Below are positions 1-10,600 of a DNA stretch of 64,000 nt, in pieces; position 1 is the stretch's first letter, and every line of letters begins with the position of its first letter. The notes below the pieces were generated by a model. That model made no database searches and was not told the origin of the DNA. It worked only from the letters and a program-made list of their open reading frames with translations. Source of the DNA: Lishizhenia tianjinensis. GTDB lineage: Bacteria > Bacteroidota > Bacteroidia > Flavobacteriales_D > Crocinitomicaceae. The position numbers and the translations under genes were made by a program. The stretch covers positions 124,001-188,000 of the forward strand of contig NZ_FPAS01000004.1 in NCBI RefSeq assembly GCF_900116425.1, read 5' to 3'.

Positions 1-525
1 AATTTATACAGTTTTGGGGATAGTTACAGAAACTATACTATTATAAACGATACGGTATACAAAATATCTGATATTTATAACAGTATGATTGCAAACCCTA
101 CAGCAACCACAAATAGCGATCAGGCCATTTTTACGAATGTTTACGACATCTATGAAATGATAGATTTTAAAGGAGAAACATGGGCTTTAGGTAATTTTTA
201 CGGACTCCCTTCCGTTCTTGGAAAAGCAAATTGGAGCAACGAATCTTTTGAGCGTCGCCCTTTTGAAAACGATAGTTTAGTCCGTAAAATCACGAATATC
301 ATTACCACTAAAATCATCAATGATGAACTTTATTTAAGTGGTGCATTTGAACACAAATTAACAGGAAATAGCTATAAAACGGAAACCTGTCTTATCAAAT
401 TCGATGGTGAAAAATTCAGTCTTGTTTTTAGTGGAAAGCAAATACAAGATTTGGAAATATTCAATGGATACTACTACTATTTTGAAAAGTGGGATAACAA
501 CCTTAAAAAAGTTAAATATCAATAA
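1..525 (+). CDS. C-terminal part of an unrecognised protein (5' truncated by window)
   Basis: The reading frame is open from the first base of the window, so the true start lies outside it; the Met at base 85 is only the first internal one. The visible 174 residues are rich in Tyr, Asn and Thr, with repeated short beta-strand-like stretches such as ETWALGNFYG and NDELYLSGAFE, and the protein ends in KVKYQ. That pattern is common in secreted beta-propeller-like proteins of Bacteroidota, but no named family is recognised. It precedes the thiamine operon and has no visible functional link to it. Confidence 0.7.
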   Translation, partial: NLYSFGDSYRNYTIINDTVYKISDIYNSMIANPTATTNSDQAIFTNVYDIYEMIDFKGETWALGNFYGLPSVLGKANWSNESFERRPFENDSLVRKITNIITTKIINDELYLSGAFEHKLTGNSYKTETCLIKFDGEKFSLVFSGKQIQDLEIFNGYYYYFEKWDNNLKKVKYQ

Positions 526-677
526 AACATTTAAGCTTTTCCCTATCCTGTTGTTCTCGGGCCAAGCCCCCAGTCATACTGCTTTATTTTGCAACTTGGA
601 ATACAGAAGAATCACTTCAATTTAATGAAGAAAAAGTAGTACTCTTCTCCCCTTCAAACGAAGATATAGATTGTTAA
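516..677 (+). pseudogene. Possible remnant of a thioredoxin-like C-terminal coding region
   Basis: Directly after the first gene another frame stays open to a TAA at 675-677 without any Met. It encodes VILLYFATWNTEES followed by an acidic tail. The FATW stretch resembles the start of a thioredoxin active site (FATWCxxC), but both cysteines are absent. It may be a gene remnant or a chance open frame; confidence is low. Confidence 0.2.
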
Positions 678-722
678 TTTTAAGAATAAAAAAATAATTC
701 AAGTTCAATCAAATTCTCCCAC

Positions 723-751
723 TTGCTATCTTCTAAAAAAACCTATCTTTG
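723..751 (+). promoter_or_regulatory. Bacteroidota-type promoter for the thi operon
   Basis: TTG at 723-725 and TATCTTTG at 744-751 are separated by 18 bases. This fits the -33 (TTG) and -7 (TAnnTTTG) elements known for the Bacteroidota primary sigma factor. The site lies just upstream of the TPP riboswitch, where the leader transcript should begin. Confidence 0.65.
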
Positions 752-757
752 TAGCTC

Positions 758-840
758 AGCTTTAGGGGTATCCTTTATAAATAAGGATTGAGACAAACCC
801 TCAGAACTTGATGCGGTTGATACCGACGAAAGGAAAAGCA
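758..840 (+). promoter_or_regulatory. TPP riboswitch (THI element)
   Basis: The segment has the ordered TPP aptamer signatures: AGGGGT, an AT-rich hairpin with arms ATCCTT and AAGGAT, then TGAGA, then ACCCTC, then AGAACTTGATGCGGTTGATACC, of which the core is CTTGATGCGG with ATACCGACG. The ends GCTTT and AAAAGC can pair as P1. Position 0.1 kb upstream of thiS-thiC fits feedback control by thiamine pyrophosphate. No strong intrinsic terminator is seen after it, so control of translation or a weak terminator is possible. Confidence 0.93.
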
Positions 841-945
841 AGGACTCCTCCTCTTTGAGCATCCCCCTCTTTTTCTGTACAAGCTGATTTTAATTTGTTT
901 TGCTTAACTTGAGCAAGCTTAATTTTTAAGACAGAAGTTTACACA

Positions 946-1146
946 ATGAAAGTAAAATTCAACAATACAGAAGTAGAAACATCAGCCCAAACGGTTTTGG
1001 CCTTTTTAGCTGAACAGGGTATGGAAAATAAAACGGGTATCGCCGTGGCCTTGAACAGCTCCATTGTTTCTAAATCGAATTGGTCTACCCAAAACATTCA
1101 AGAACAAGATAGTATTATGGTTATCACCGCGACGGCCGGAGGATAA
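946..1146 (+). CDS. thiS: Sulfur carrier protein ThiS
   Basis: A 66-residue ubiquitin-fold protein ending in the diglycine ATAGG, which is adenylated and converted to a thiocarboxylate that donates sulfur to the thiazole ring of thiamine. Its length and the hydrophobic core pattern (MKVKFNN at the start, DSIMVITATAGG at the end) fit the family. It lies behind the TPP riboswitch and 30 bases before thiC. ThiF, ThiG and ThiH are not encoded in this window, so the thiazole branch must be encoded elsewhere. Confidence 0.93.
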   Translation: MKVKFNNTEVETSAQTVLAFLAEQGMENKTGIAVALNSSIVSKSNWSTQNIQEQDSIMVITATAGG

Positions 1147-1158
1147 GCATAGATTTAA

Positions 1159-3063
<1,905 letters not shown>

Positions 3064-3077
3064 CCCTCCCACGTAAC

Positions 3078-3183
3078 GGTCGACCCGCGTGTCGACCCAA
3101 ACCATGAAGGCCTACCGACCAATACAAGAAAAAGGGGAGCCTGCCGACCTGTAAATAATACAGCAAAAAAGGTGCAACGCACC
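3078..3183. repeat. Cluster of short palindromes between thiC and the RAYT gene
   Basis: Three small inverted repeats follow the thiC stop. GGTCGAC at 3078-3084 pairs with GTCGACC at 3091-3097 across six bases. CTGTA and TACAG flank five bases near 3148-3162. GGTGC and GCACC flank three bases near 3171-3183. The local GC content is higher than in the flanking genes. Because a RAYT-type transposase starts 100 bases downstream, these may be REP-like elements, but only single copies are seen here. Confidence 0.45.
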
Positions 3184-3197
3184 CAAAAAATCATACT

Positions 3198-3230
3198 AAA
3201 AAAGCCGCATTGCAAAATGCGGCTTTTTTT
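3198..3230 (+). terminator. Intrinsic terminator after thiC
   Basis: AAAAGCCGCATT and AATGCGGCTTTT form a perfect stem of about 12 bp around a short loop, followed by T residues. It would end thiSC transcription before the transposase gene, unless read-through supplies the downstream genes. The A-tract on the other side also lets it act in reverse. Confidence 0.85.
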
Positions 3231-3277
3231 ATTCCCCTAAATCTCCGTAACTTCTACCTCAATCACCCCCTGAAACT

Positions 3278-3799
3278 ATGAAACCTATAGACCGCCGCTC
3301 CATACGCGCAAAATTCATCAACTATTCCGAAAAAGGATATTACTTCATCACGATAAAAACTTACAGAAACCAACCCCTTTTTGGATATATACACCAAGGT
3401 GAAATGCAAACTAATCCTGCTGGTAATATGATAGAAAGCGCCTTGATAAAAATCGTCAATGATTTCAAGGAATTACAATGTCATCACTACATCATCATGC
3501 CCGATCACCTTCATTTTATTTTTCAACTTACTCAAAAGATGGATATTGAAATCATCTCCTCTAACACTATCCAAACGCCCAAAGGAGTTCAAATCTGTAT
3601 TCAACGCTTCAAATCTTTTAGTACGAATTTGTACATCAAAGTAGTTAATAAGGGGATCTTTTCTCCTTTTAGATACAAGCTATGGCACAGAAACTATTAC
3701 GAAAGATTAATACGTTCGGAAAGAGAACTTAAGAATGTTATCAACTACATACAAAATAATCCTCGTAACTGGGAAAATGATATTTTTACAACATGTTAA
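3278..3799 (+). CDS. REP-associated tyrosine transposase (RAYT, Y1/IS200-like)
   Basis: A 173-residue HUH endonuclease of the Y1 transposase superfamily. The metal-binding motif is seen as MPDHLHFIF (His77, His79), preceded by GYYFITIKTY, and the C-terminal part has WHRNYYERLIR and YIQNNP, both typical of RAYT proteins, with candidate catalytic tyrosines. Such proteins process single-stranded REP palindromes. It shows no insertion-sequence ends. Its stop codon overlaps the thiE start by seven bases, so the two genes look translationally coupled. This position inside a thiamine locus suggests a domesticated rather than an actively transposing gene. Confidence 0.85.
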   Translation: MKPIDRRSIRAKFINYSEKGYYFITIKTYRNQPLFGYIHQGEMQTNPAGNMIESALIKIVNDFKELQCHHYIIMPDHLHFIFQLTQKMDIEIISSNTIQTPKGVQICIQRFKSFSTNLYIKVVNKGIFSPFRYKLWHRNYYERLIRSERELKNVINYIQNNPRNWENDIFTTC

Positions 3800-4353
3800 T
3801 CCTCTTCACTCCAGAACAAGATCATCCCCAAGAAATGGAAATCGTATGTGCTTTATTTGAAGCTGGACTGGAACGTTTACACCTGCGTAAACCCGGTGCA
3901 AATAAAGAGGTTTACAAAGCTTATTTGGAAGCTTTACCAAGCAAGTACTGCAACAAAGTTTACCTGCACCAACATCACGATTTAAAAGCTCATTTTCCTG
4001 AAATAAAGCTTCACCAAAGGAATCAAGATCTGCCTAATGAAAACTTTAAAGCACAAACAACAGGCGCACATAGTATTGACGAAGCTTTGGAAAAACTTGA
4101 ACATTTTGAAGAGGTGTATTTGAGTCCGGTTTTCCCTTCCATTTCTAAACCTGGGTATGAAAGCCGTGAAACTTTATCCATTGCCTACTTAGCAGCAGAA
4201 AAGCGTTCTAAAATTATAGCGCTTGGTGGTATTTCTAGCACCACCATTGAACAAGCCAAATCTTTGGGCTATCAACATTTTGCCCTACTTGGAACAGTCT
4301 GGAAGGCCGAGGATCCACTCGAAATTTTTCGTCAATTACAAATGCTGGTGTAA
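3793..4353 (+). CDS. thiE: Thiamine phosphate synthase (ThiE/TenI family)
   Basis: The 186-residue TIM-barrel protein would join hydroxymethylpyrimidine pyrophosphate with thiazole phosphate to give thiamine phosphate. Family marks include LHLRKPG, TTGAHSIDEA, YLSPVFPSISKPGY and IALGGIS near the C terminus. The sequence is closer to the short TenI-like ThiE proteins common in Bacteroidota than to the longer E. coli form. The ATG overlaps the end of the RAYT gene. TenI-like proteins can also be thiazole tautomerases, so the exact activity is inferred mainly from the nearby thiS and thiC. Confidence 0.83.
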   Translation: MLILFTPEQDHPQEMEIVCALFEAGLERLHLRKPGANKEVYKAYLEALPSKYCNKVYLHQHHDLKAHFPEIKLHQRNQDLPNENFKAQTTGAHSIDEALEKLEHFEEVYLSPVFPSISKPGYESRETLSIAYLAAEKRSKIIALGGISSTTIEQAKSLGYQHFALLGTVWKAEDPLEIFRQLQMLV

Positions 4354-4394
4354 CTTTATAAAAGAGGAGTTTGTTTTAGAGATAAAACGAACCT

Positions 4395-5192
4395 ATGAAA
4401 TCACTCTTTTCACTTTTCGCATTGCTTTTGATCGCGCAATGCTCATTTGCTCAATTTAGGAATGCTTCTTTTATCAACCAACGATACACCTTATTCAATG
4501 TTGCCAATACAGGTATGGATGGTAATCAAATCAATAGTTCGGTGGGAATACATTACAACGGTAGACTGACCACTGCCCTTTTGTTTGAACATGGAATAGG
4601 TAAAAGTAATTTTGCCATAGGAGGCAGCTCGGTGAACTACTTTGGGCCCAATAACAATTCAGTCGATTTAGACCTGCATTCAAGCTATAAAATAGGACTT
4701 CGCAAGCATAGACAATTAAGTTTTGGATTAGGATTTGGTCATGGCAATAGAGAAATTTATTTCCCGAGTCAATTCCATTACATAAAGGGTATGTCATTAA
4801 GATTAGGAAGTACCTATAAGGGTGAACGATTAAAAATAGGCGTAGAATCGAGCACTTCTTACAACTATACCTACGAACAATACTTCAACTACCTTCAAAT
4901 TTTCTATGGGCACAAAATAGTGGACAAAGAGAATTTTGATTTTAGTGTATTACTCTTATTTGACAGTAATTATTCCTTTAACAACCTTAACCTTGAATTA
5001 GAATTTCTGCTAAAAGATAGCTATGAAATAATTGCAGGAAAGAATAATTATCGCGGTTACTACTTGGGCTTCAACTATTTTATGAATGAGCAAGTAGCAA
5101 TAAATCTGAGTGCTAATATTCCTCGTAATACGCTATTTTCTCACTCTATACTCGGAAATGATTTTCAAATCGGCTTACAACTAAAACTCTGA
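4395..5192 (+). CDS. Secreted beta-barrel-like protein, PorP/SprF-related candidate
   Basis: A 265-residue protein with a clear signal peptide (MKSLFSLFALLLIAQCSFAQ) followed by alternating amphipathic strands and many aromatic and Gly residues, as expected for an outer-membrane barrel. The mature N terminus has NQRYTLFNVANTGMDGNQ, similar in style to the start of PorP/SprF proteins, where an Asn-Pro-Ala-Tyr-Ala-Gly-like block occurs. It is the first of two tandem paralogues. Function is not established; assignment to the T9SS membrane-protein group is tentative. Confidence 0.6.
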   Translation: MKSLFSLFALLLIAQCSFAQFRNASFINQRYTLFNVANTGMDGNQINSSVGIHYNGRLTTALLFEHGIGKSNFAIGGSSVNYFGPNNNSVDLDLHSSYKIGLRKHRQLSFGLGFGHGNREIYFPSQFHYIKGMSLRLGSTYKGERLKIGVESSTSYNYTYEQYFNYLQIFYGHKIVDKENFDFSVLLLFDSNYSFNNLNLELEFLLKDSYEIIAGKNNYRGYYLGFNYFMNEQVAINLSANIPRNTLFSHSILGNDFQIGLQLKL

Positions 5193-5272
5193 AAAACTAG
5201 CTTTAACTTTTCTTCACAAAAGGGTCAGTAACTTAAGGAGGAGATGTTGGTCTTACGTTTAAACTTAAAATT

Positions 5273-6061
5273 ATGCAATCTTTAAAAATCCTCATCGCTT
5301 TTCTTGTGATCGGCTTAAGTGTACAGGCACAAAACATGAATAATTCCATGGCACAAAACAGGCTGAGTGCCTTTAATGTAGCCCATGCAGGTTTGGATGG
5401 AAACCAAATTAATTACAGTGCGCTCCTTAATTCCAGATATGGTTCGAACAGTTCTTTGCTCTTTGAAACGCAATTTGGAAAAAGTAACTTCAGTTTTTCG
5501 GGTCAAATAGAAAATAGCGCCAACTTTTTCTACGCTGCCCAGAGAAAACAACTAGGATTGAGCTACAGAATTGATTTACAAAATGGAAAAAAACTTAATT
5601 TCGGTGTGGGCTACGGTACAGGTTCTTCCTCCTATTTAAGTTCTTCTAGCGACCTAAACTATAAATCTCGCCACTACCAAACCACGCGTTTAGGCGCAAT
5701 TTACTCTGGAGATCGCTTTAAAGTAGGGGCAGAATTTGCCATGAATTTCGGGAAATATGGAGCTCCTAATTTCAATGCGCTAAACCTCTTGTACCAGCAA
5801 GTTATTGTAGATAGAGAGCGTTTCAAATTAACCACCAACTTAGTTGTTTCTAATTTCACGAGCTCTTTAGAGGCCAATATGTTATTCAACAACAAAGTTA
5901 AATTGGTTACGGGAGTAGATTCTAACCGAGGAATTTATCTTGGTGCCGGTTATAAATTCACCAATAAGTTTGAAATTAATCTAAGCTCTGGTATACAACC
6001 CAGTTATTCCATTAACAACAGTGTTCCGGTTATGCAAATCGGTTTCAAACTCGCCCTGTAA
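5273..6061 (+). CDS. Secreted beta-barrel-like protein, paralogue of the upstream gene
   Basis: 262 residues with a signal peptide (MQSLKILIAFLVIGLSVQAQ). It shares with its neighbour the block SAFNVAHAGLDGNQINYSALL, the strand-rich middle and the closing pattern of a final amphipathic strand (QIGFKLAL against QIGLQLKL). The two genes therefore arose by tandem duplication and have since diverged. The protein probably sits in the outer membrane. The stop codon directly abuts the structured RNA element at 6064-6230. Confidence 0.6.
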   Translation: MQSLKILIAFLVIGLSVQAQNMNNSMAQNRLSAFNVAHAGLDGNQINYSALLNSRYGSNSSLLFETQFGKSNFSFSGQIENSANFFYAAQRKQLGLSYRIDLQNGKKLNFGVGYGTGSSSYLSSSSDLNYKSRHYQTTRLGAIYSGDRFKVGAEFAMNFGKYGAPNFNALNLLYQQVIVDRERFKLTTNLVVSNFTSSLEANMLFNNKVKLVTGVDSNRGIYLGAGYKFTNKFEINLSSGIQPSYSINNSVPVMQIGFKLAL

Positions 6062-6063
6062 TT

Positions 6064-6230
6064 CTGCTAGGGATAGGAATGGCAGCGCCCAGGTTTTGAC
6101 TTTTAGTAATCCACATACAAAGGCTTACGACTTTAGGAGTAAACTTTGTATGGAGGAGCACTTGAAGGCAAAACTTGGGACTACAATGGATAGCCCGACC
6201 TGACCTTAGGAAGGTAGCAGCCTAAGCTTT
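6064..6230 (+). ncRNA. Structured RNA candidate with SRP-RNA-like motif
   Basis: The 160 bases between two convergent genes fold into a closed structure. GCTAGG at 6066-6071 pairs with CCTAAGC at 6221-6227. CCCAGGTTTTG at 6088-6098 pairs with CAAAACTTGGG at 6169-6179. CATACAAAG at 6114-6122 pairs with CTTTGTATG at 6144-6152. Near the 3' end GGAAGGTAGCAGCC matches the conserved 3' half of the SRP RNA apical domain, but the opposite strand (ACCTGACCTTA) does not restore the usual symmetric loop. The call is a real structured RNA; identity as SRP RNA is only possible. Its 3' end overlaps the last codons of the opposing gene. Confidence 0.5.
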
Positions 6231-7121
6231 ATTCAACACATGTGCTAAAGCCGGTTTTAAGGCTTCATATTGAAATTCGAAACCGGTAGACTTGATTTTT
6301 ACATTAGAGGCTTGTATGCCCTCCAAAACCATGGTAGACATCTCTCCCAAGACCAACTTTAACACAAAGCTTGGTACCTTGGGCATCAGCAGCGGCTTAT
6401 TTAAGGTTTTGGCTAACTTTTTTGTAAATGTTTTGTTTTTATCCGCATGGGCAATTGCGTTGTATGCCCCCTCTAATTGTTGATCTATGGCATGACCAAA
6501 CATACGGGTTAAATCTGTTATTGTTATCCACGGCATCCATTGTTTACCGCTTCCCAGCGGAGAGCCTACATACATTTTAATGGGTTTGGCTATGGTTTCT
6601 AGTGCGCCACCGGTTGGTGTAAGAACAACAGAAATTCGAAGCTTTACCACTTTACACAAATTCTGAAAAAGGTCCGCACTTTTCTCCCACTCTTTCACGA
6701 TGAAAGAAAGAAAATCATCTCCGTAAGCATCTTCTTCCTTGTACACTTTTTTGTAGTTGTTTAAAGGATAGCAATTGATACCAGAAGCTGAAATGTATTG
6801 CTCTAGCGTTTTGCTTTTTTGGAAGGAGGCGTACAAAAATTGTGTGGGTAAAACACGCGATTCTAAGAGTTCTTTCTTACGAGCCGGCGTCCATTTTTCA
6901 TCGGCCATACCTTGACCGGATAAATTAATTAGAACCTGAGTGCCTTCAATTGCTGCTGGTGCAATTTCTTTGCGTTTAGGGTTCCAGTGCAGGAAGTTCG
7001 ATTTGTCTTTTGCACTTCTGGAAAGCACATATACCTCATGCCCTTCCTTGCGCAGAAAATCTTGGAGTGCTTGACCTACCAAACCACTTCCACCTGCAAT
7101 CACAATTTTCTTTTTCTCCAT
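6222..7121 (-). CDS. TIGR01777-family NAD(P)-dependent epimerase/dehydratase-like protein
   Basis: 299 residues of the extended SDR family, with the nucleotide-binding Gly motif IAGGSGLVGQAL at the N terminus. Family-specific blocks follow: INLSGQGMADEKWTPARKKELLESR, LRISVVLTPTGGALE and GSGKQWMPWITITDL. Members are related to E. coli YfcH and plant SulA-like proteins; the substrate is unknown. The stop codon lies inside the structured RNA region. The gene is convergent with the barrel paralogues, 72 bases from the acetyltransferase gene upstream of it. Confidence 0.85.
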   Translation of the reverse strand: MEKKKIVIAGGSGLVGQALQDFLRKEGHEVYVLSRSAKDKSNFLHWNPKRKEIAPAAIEGTQVLINLSGQGMADEKWTPARKKELLESRVLPTQFLYASFQKSKTLEQYISASGINCYPLNNYKKVYKEEDAYGDDFLSFIVKEWEKSADLFQNLCKVVKLRISVVLTPTGGALETIAKPIKMYVGSPLGSGKQWMPWITITDLTRMFGHAIDQQLEGAYNAIAHADKNKTFTKKLAKTLNKPLLMPKVPSFVLKLVLGEMSTMVLEGIQASNVKIKSTGFEFQYEALKPALAHVLNKA

Positions 7122-7193
7122 ATAGTTTTAACGATTAAAACAGTGTCTTGTTCATTCAACAAGATAGGGAAACGGAAAATGTGTAGATGTTAT

Positions 7194-7646
7194 TTATTGG
7201 TTAAAAAAGAGGCGACCGTTGTACCATTCTTTATCTATGGTTGCGCCAATTTTTTCGTAGAATTTGATTGCGGGTGTATTCCAATCGAGCACCTGCCAAT
7301 CCATACGACGAACTTTGCGCTCTTTAGCAACATCTACCACTTTTTGAAAGAGTTGTTCTCCTATTCCCTTTCTGCGATGTTCTTCTGTGATGCAGATATC
7401 TTCTAAATAGATACACGCCCCATTCCAAGTAGAGTAATTGGTATAGAAAATAGCGTAAGCAATAATATCTCCTTGGTATTCTACCACAAAAGATTCGCAG
7501 ACTTTGCGTTCAAAAATATCTATGGCCAGTTGTTCCGGAGTGTTGAATACGGCATCGGGTTCATTTTCGTAAACTGCCAATTCAACAATCAGGCGATGAA
7601 TTCCTACTTCATCGCCTGGTTGCGCTCTTCTAATTTTATAATCCAC
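7194..7646 (-). CDS. GNAT-family N-acetyltransferase (SSAT-like)
   Basis: 150 residues. The acetyl-CoA binding motif is RRKGIGEQLF, preceded by the strand YLEDICITEEH, and the C-terminal WNTPAIKFYEKIGA block is present. The WNGACIYLEDI pattern is typical of the diamine/spermidine acetyltransferase-like branch, but amine specificity cannot be proven from sequence. The start overlaps the end of sprA by 11 bases, so it is the last gene of the maeB-ruvA-sprA run and may be translationally coupled. Confidence 0.8.
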   Translation of the reverse strand: MDYKIRRAQPGDEVGIHRLIVELAVYENEPDAVFNTPEQLAIDIFERKVCESFVVEYQGDIIAYAIFYTNYSTWNGACIYLEDICITEEHRRKGIGEQLFQKVVDVAKERKVRRMDWQVLDWNTPAIKFYEKIGATIDKEWYNGRLFFNQ

Positions 7647-10600
7647 CTAAGTTAAATCTTAATCTTAAACCTGTGCTCATGTTCCCTGTTGGGTAAGAGG
7701 TAGCTACTTTAGGATCTGTAATTGTTTGATCGTAGTAGTAAGAAACCGTAACGTTTTGTCCGAACTGGTAATCTGCAGAAGCAGAAATTTTCACCACTTT
7801 TTGTCCGGCCGTTGCTTGTGTTTCGTTCAATACTACATTTCTAATGATAGTAGAGTTATCTCTTACCGAAAGGTCGAACCTTACATTCACATCTGAAGAA
7901 GCAACACGTTTTCCTCCAAATTTCATCGGCAATTGTACATCGCTAAACTTATACCCCGAACCGATGATGATTTCGTTTCCTAAAGTTTCTGTAATTTGAT
8001 TGTTGGCCAATGATAATGATGCAGATCTATCTTTGTTGATTTCGAAACGCGTCAACAATCCATTCTTACCAATTTTCCATGTGGCATCAAAACCAATCAA
8101 TGGAGAGAAACTTTCCATCAAACTTACATTCTGAATTTGTTTTGCAGAGATGAAGTTGTTCTTTAAATCTCTCGTGGTTGGAGAACCGTTCACAATGTTT
8201 GCATTTAAATTGGTTTGCATACCTGTAACAGATACAGTTGAAGAGTAACCATGACGCAAAGTGAAATTACGTACATGCTTCTTCATAAATTTGTACTTTG
8301 ATAATCCATTGTAGGTAACGTTCCAGTTTGGTAAAGGAATGTTCTTTATTGGATTAATGTTTTTACTGTCAATACTTCTTCCAGTGTAAGCAGTTAAGAA
8401 AGCTCCAATAACTACGTCTTGCTGTCCACCAAAGTAACCATCATAATACCCTGCTGAATCCACAGAAGAATTTGGGTTTAAGCCTCCTAACAATTGAGAA
8501 ACAGCCAATCTATCCTCTCTCATTTTGTCGAAGGTATGTGAAAGCTTTCTGTTGTAGATATCATTAAAGGCCGAACCTATAGAAATCGTTGAATAAGTAA
8601 GTGTATTGGTGGTAAATCTACCCTGTGGAGAGAATACACCCATAGAATCGGCTCTGTAGAATTCTGATTGATTTTCCGTAAAGCTTCTGTTCATGGTTAA
8701 ATCTATCTTAACATCTTTCAAAGGCTCTAAACTCATTCTACCAGTAATGGTTTGTGAATGGCTTATGGTATGTGGAGAGTTTAACATAGGGTTATTTACT
8801 AACCAACCGTTCGCTTCTGCTGTAGGTGCCAGTAAGAACCCGTTACTTCTTCCCCATATATCTCTTTGTTGTTTTCCTAAAAGGAAACCTGCCATAGGTG
8901 CCGAATAATTTTCTGAGAAACCTAATATTCTTGTTTCTTGATTATACCCCGGTAACAAGCTACCATCGTTTAAGGTATAGGATCCTGAGATGGTTCTCAC
9001 ACTCATTAATCCTCTTACTAAGAAACCAGTTACAGGGTGGAAATCTTGGTTAAATTTCTCCTGATTCTCTTCTATCCTTTCTTCCTTGCGCTTTTCTCTT
9101 TCTTGCTCACGCTCCCATTTTTTCAATTCTTTAGGAGTCATATTAGCCGTATCGGCCACTGGTGCAGCGCTCGGACGTTTTGGTCCAACCCCACCACGTA
9201 TAGATCTTCTCGGTGCTCTTGAAGAACCTCCAGAATTCACCTTCTTAAATAACTCAACTTTGTTGTAAAGCGTATTTAAGTTCATTTGTGTGGTGATGTT
9301 TACGTTACGTGAGTTCTGTATCGTATTTCCAAAATCTTCTTGTCCCAATAAAGAACGTTGCCATTCGTAACCTCCCGTATACCTAACGTTGGTATTCATG
9401 AAGTCCAATACGGGTATTTGATCCAAGGGCAGTTTATAGGTGAAATCAAAATCGTGGTTGTAACGCATGGTTTTACCCAGAGTATTCATTTGCGAACGAA
9501 TAGAATCTCTAAATTGCTGGTACAACTCTGGTGCCTCTTGTCTGTCTACCTGACCTTCTGGCTCGTCAAAAATAGAATTGTTGTTTGCCGTTACATTGAA
9601 CTTCAAGTTTTTGGTAATATCATAACGCATGTTATACCTTCTCTGCCACGTGAAGTTTTTCAAATAGATGGGCTGGAATTCGAAAGAAGTACCCAGTGTA
9701 TTTCTGATTTTTCTTTCGTTATACGAACGCATTAAATCGTTTTGGAAACCTATACTTTTTGGTCCTAAGTAGAAATGCGCATCTCTAACAACTCTCAACC
9801 AATCCGACTTATTTAAGAAACTGATATTCTTTAGTGGTTCTATCAATAAAGGAGTTCCTGAGTAAGTATAGTTTAAGCCACCTCTGTAGATATAAGTTCT
9901 ATCAAATTCTGTATTAAAATCACGCAGTAATTGTTCACTTTGCGCATAAGAAAGTGCGAAGTTTTCTATATCCCAAAGGTGAACATCCTTTCCTGGTTTT
10001 CTTTCTTTTCTTACGTTGGTAAAATTGAAGGACTTGGTTAAACTATAATCTTGTCCTGTTTTAGCTCTTTCCTTACGTTCATTCACACTGTATTCACTCA
10101 GTTTAATATCTGGGTTGAAAGGATCAAACTCAGGTGTTACCACCCCTAAAGAGTAAGAGTAATAGAACGGCACAGAAATTCTTGCCTTCTTTCCAAGGAA
10201 CTGCCCCAATTGAGCATTGGTAGAGAAGTCAAAAGTATACTGTGTATTACGCTGACGTTCAGATACACTTGCATCTATAGCTCCCCAGTTGGTTCCGCTG
10301 TAAGTACCTGCCACATTTACACTGGCAAAATCTGCCAATTGCATTTGAACTTGCGCCAAGGCTGCCGATCCACCCGAGCTGTTGAAATCAGACAAACGCA
10401 ACTCGTTTACCCAAACTTCTGCACATTTCGCTAAACCATCATCTTGCCAAGGGTGTTTCCCATTTTGACGTGGGTTACGTATACCTATCATTAAGGTACG
10501 CATGCCTTGTAAGTTAGGGTTACCTTTTACTTTAATGCGTTTTGTTGGATCATTTGGATCTGGTACTATATATTCTACCGTCTTAGAAATTGAACTTCCC

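Noticed and set aside
9037-9735. Open frames opposite sprA
   Set aside because: Low-complexity translations that follow the sprA codon pattern; sprA itself is certain.
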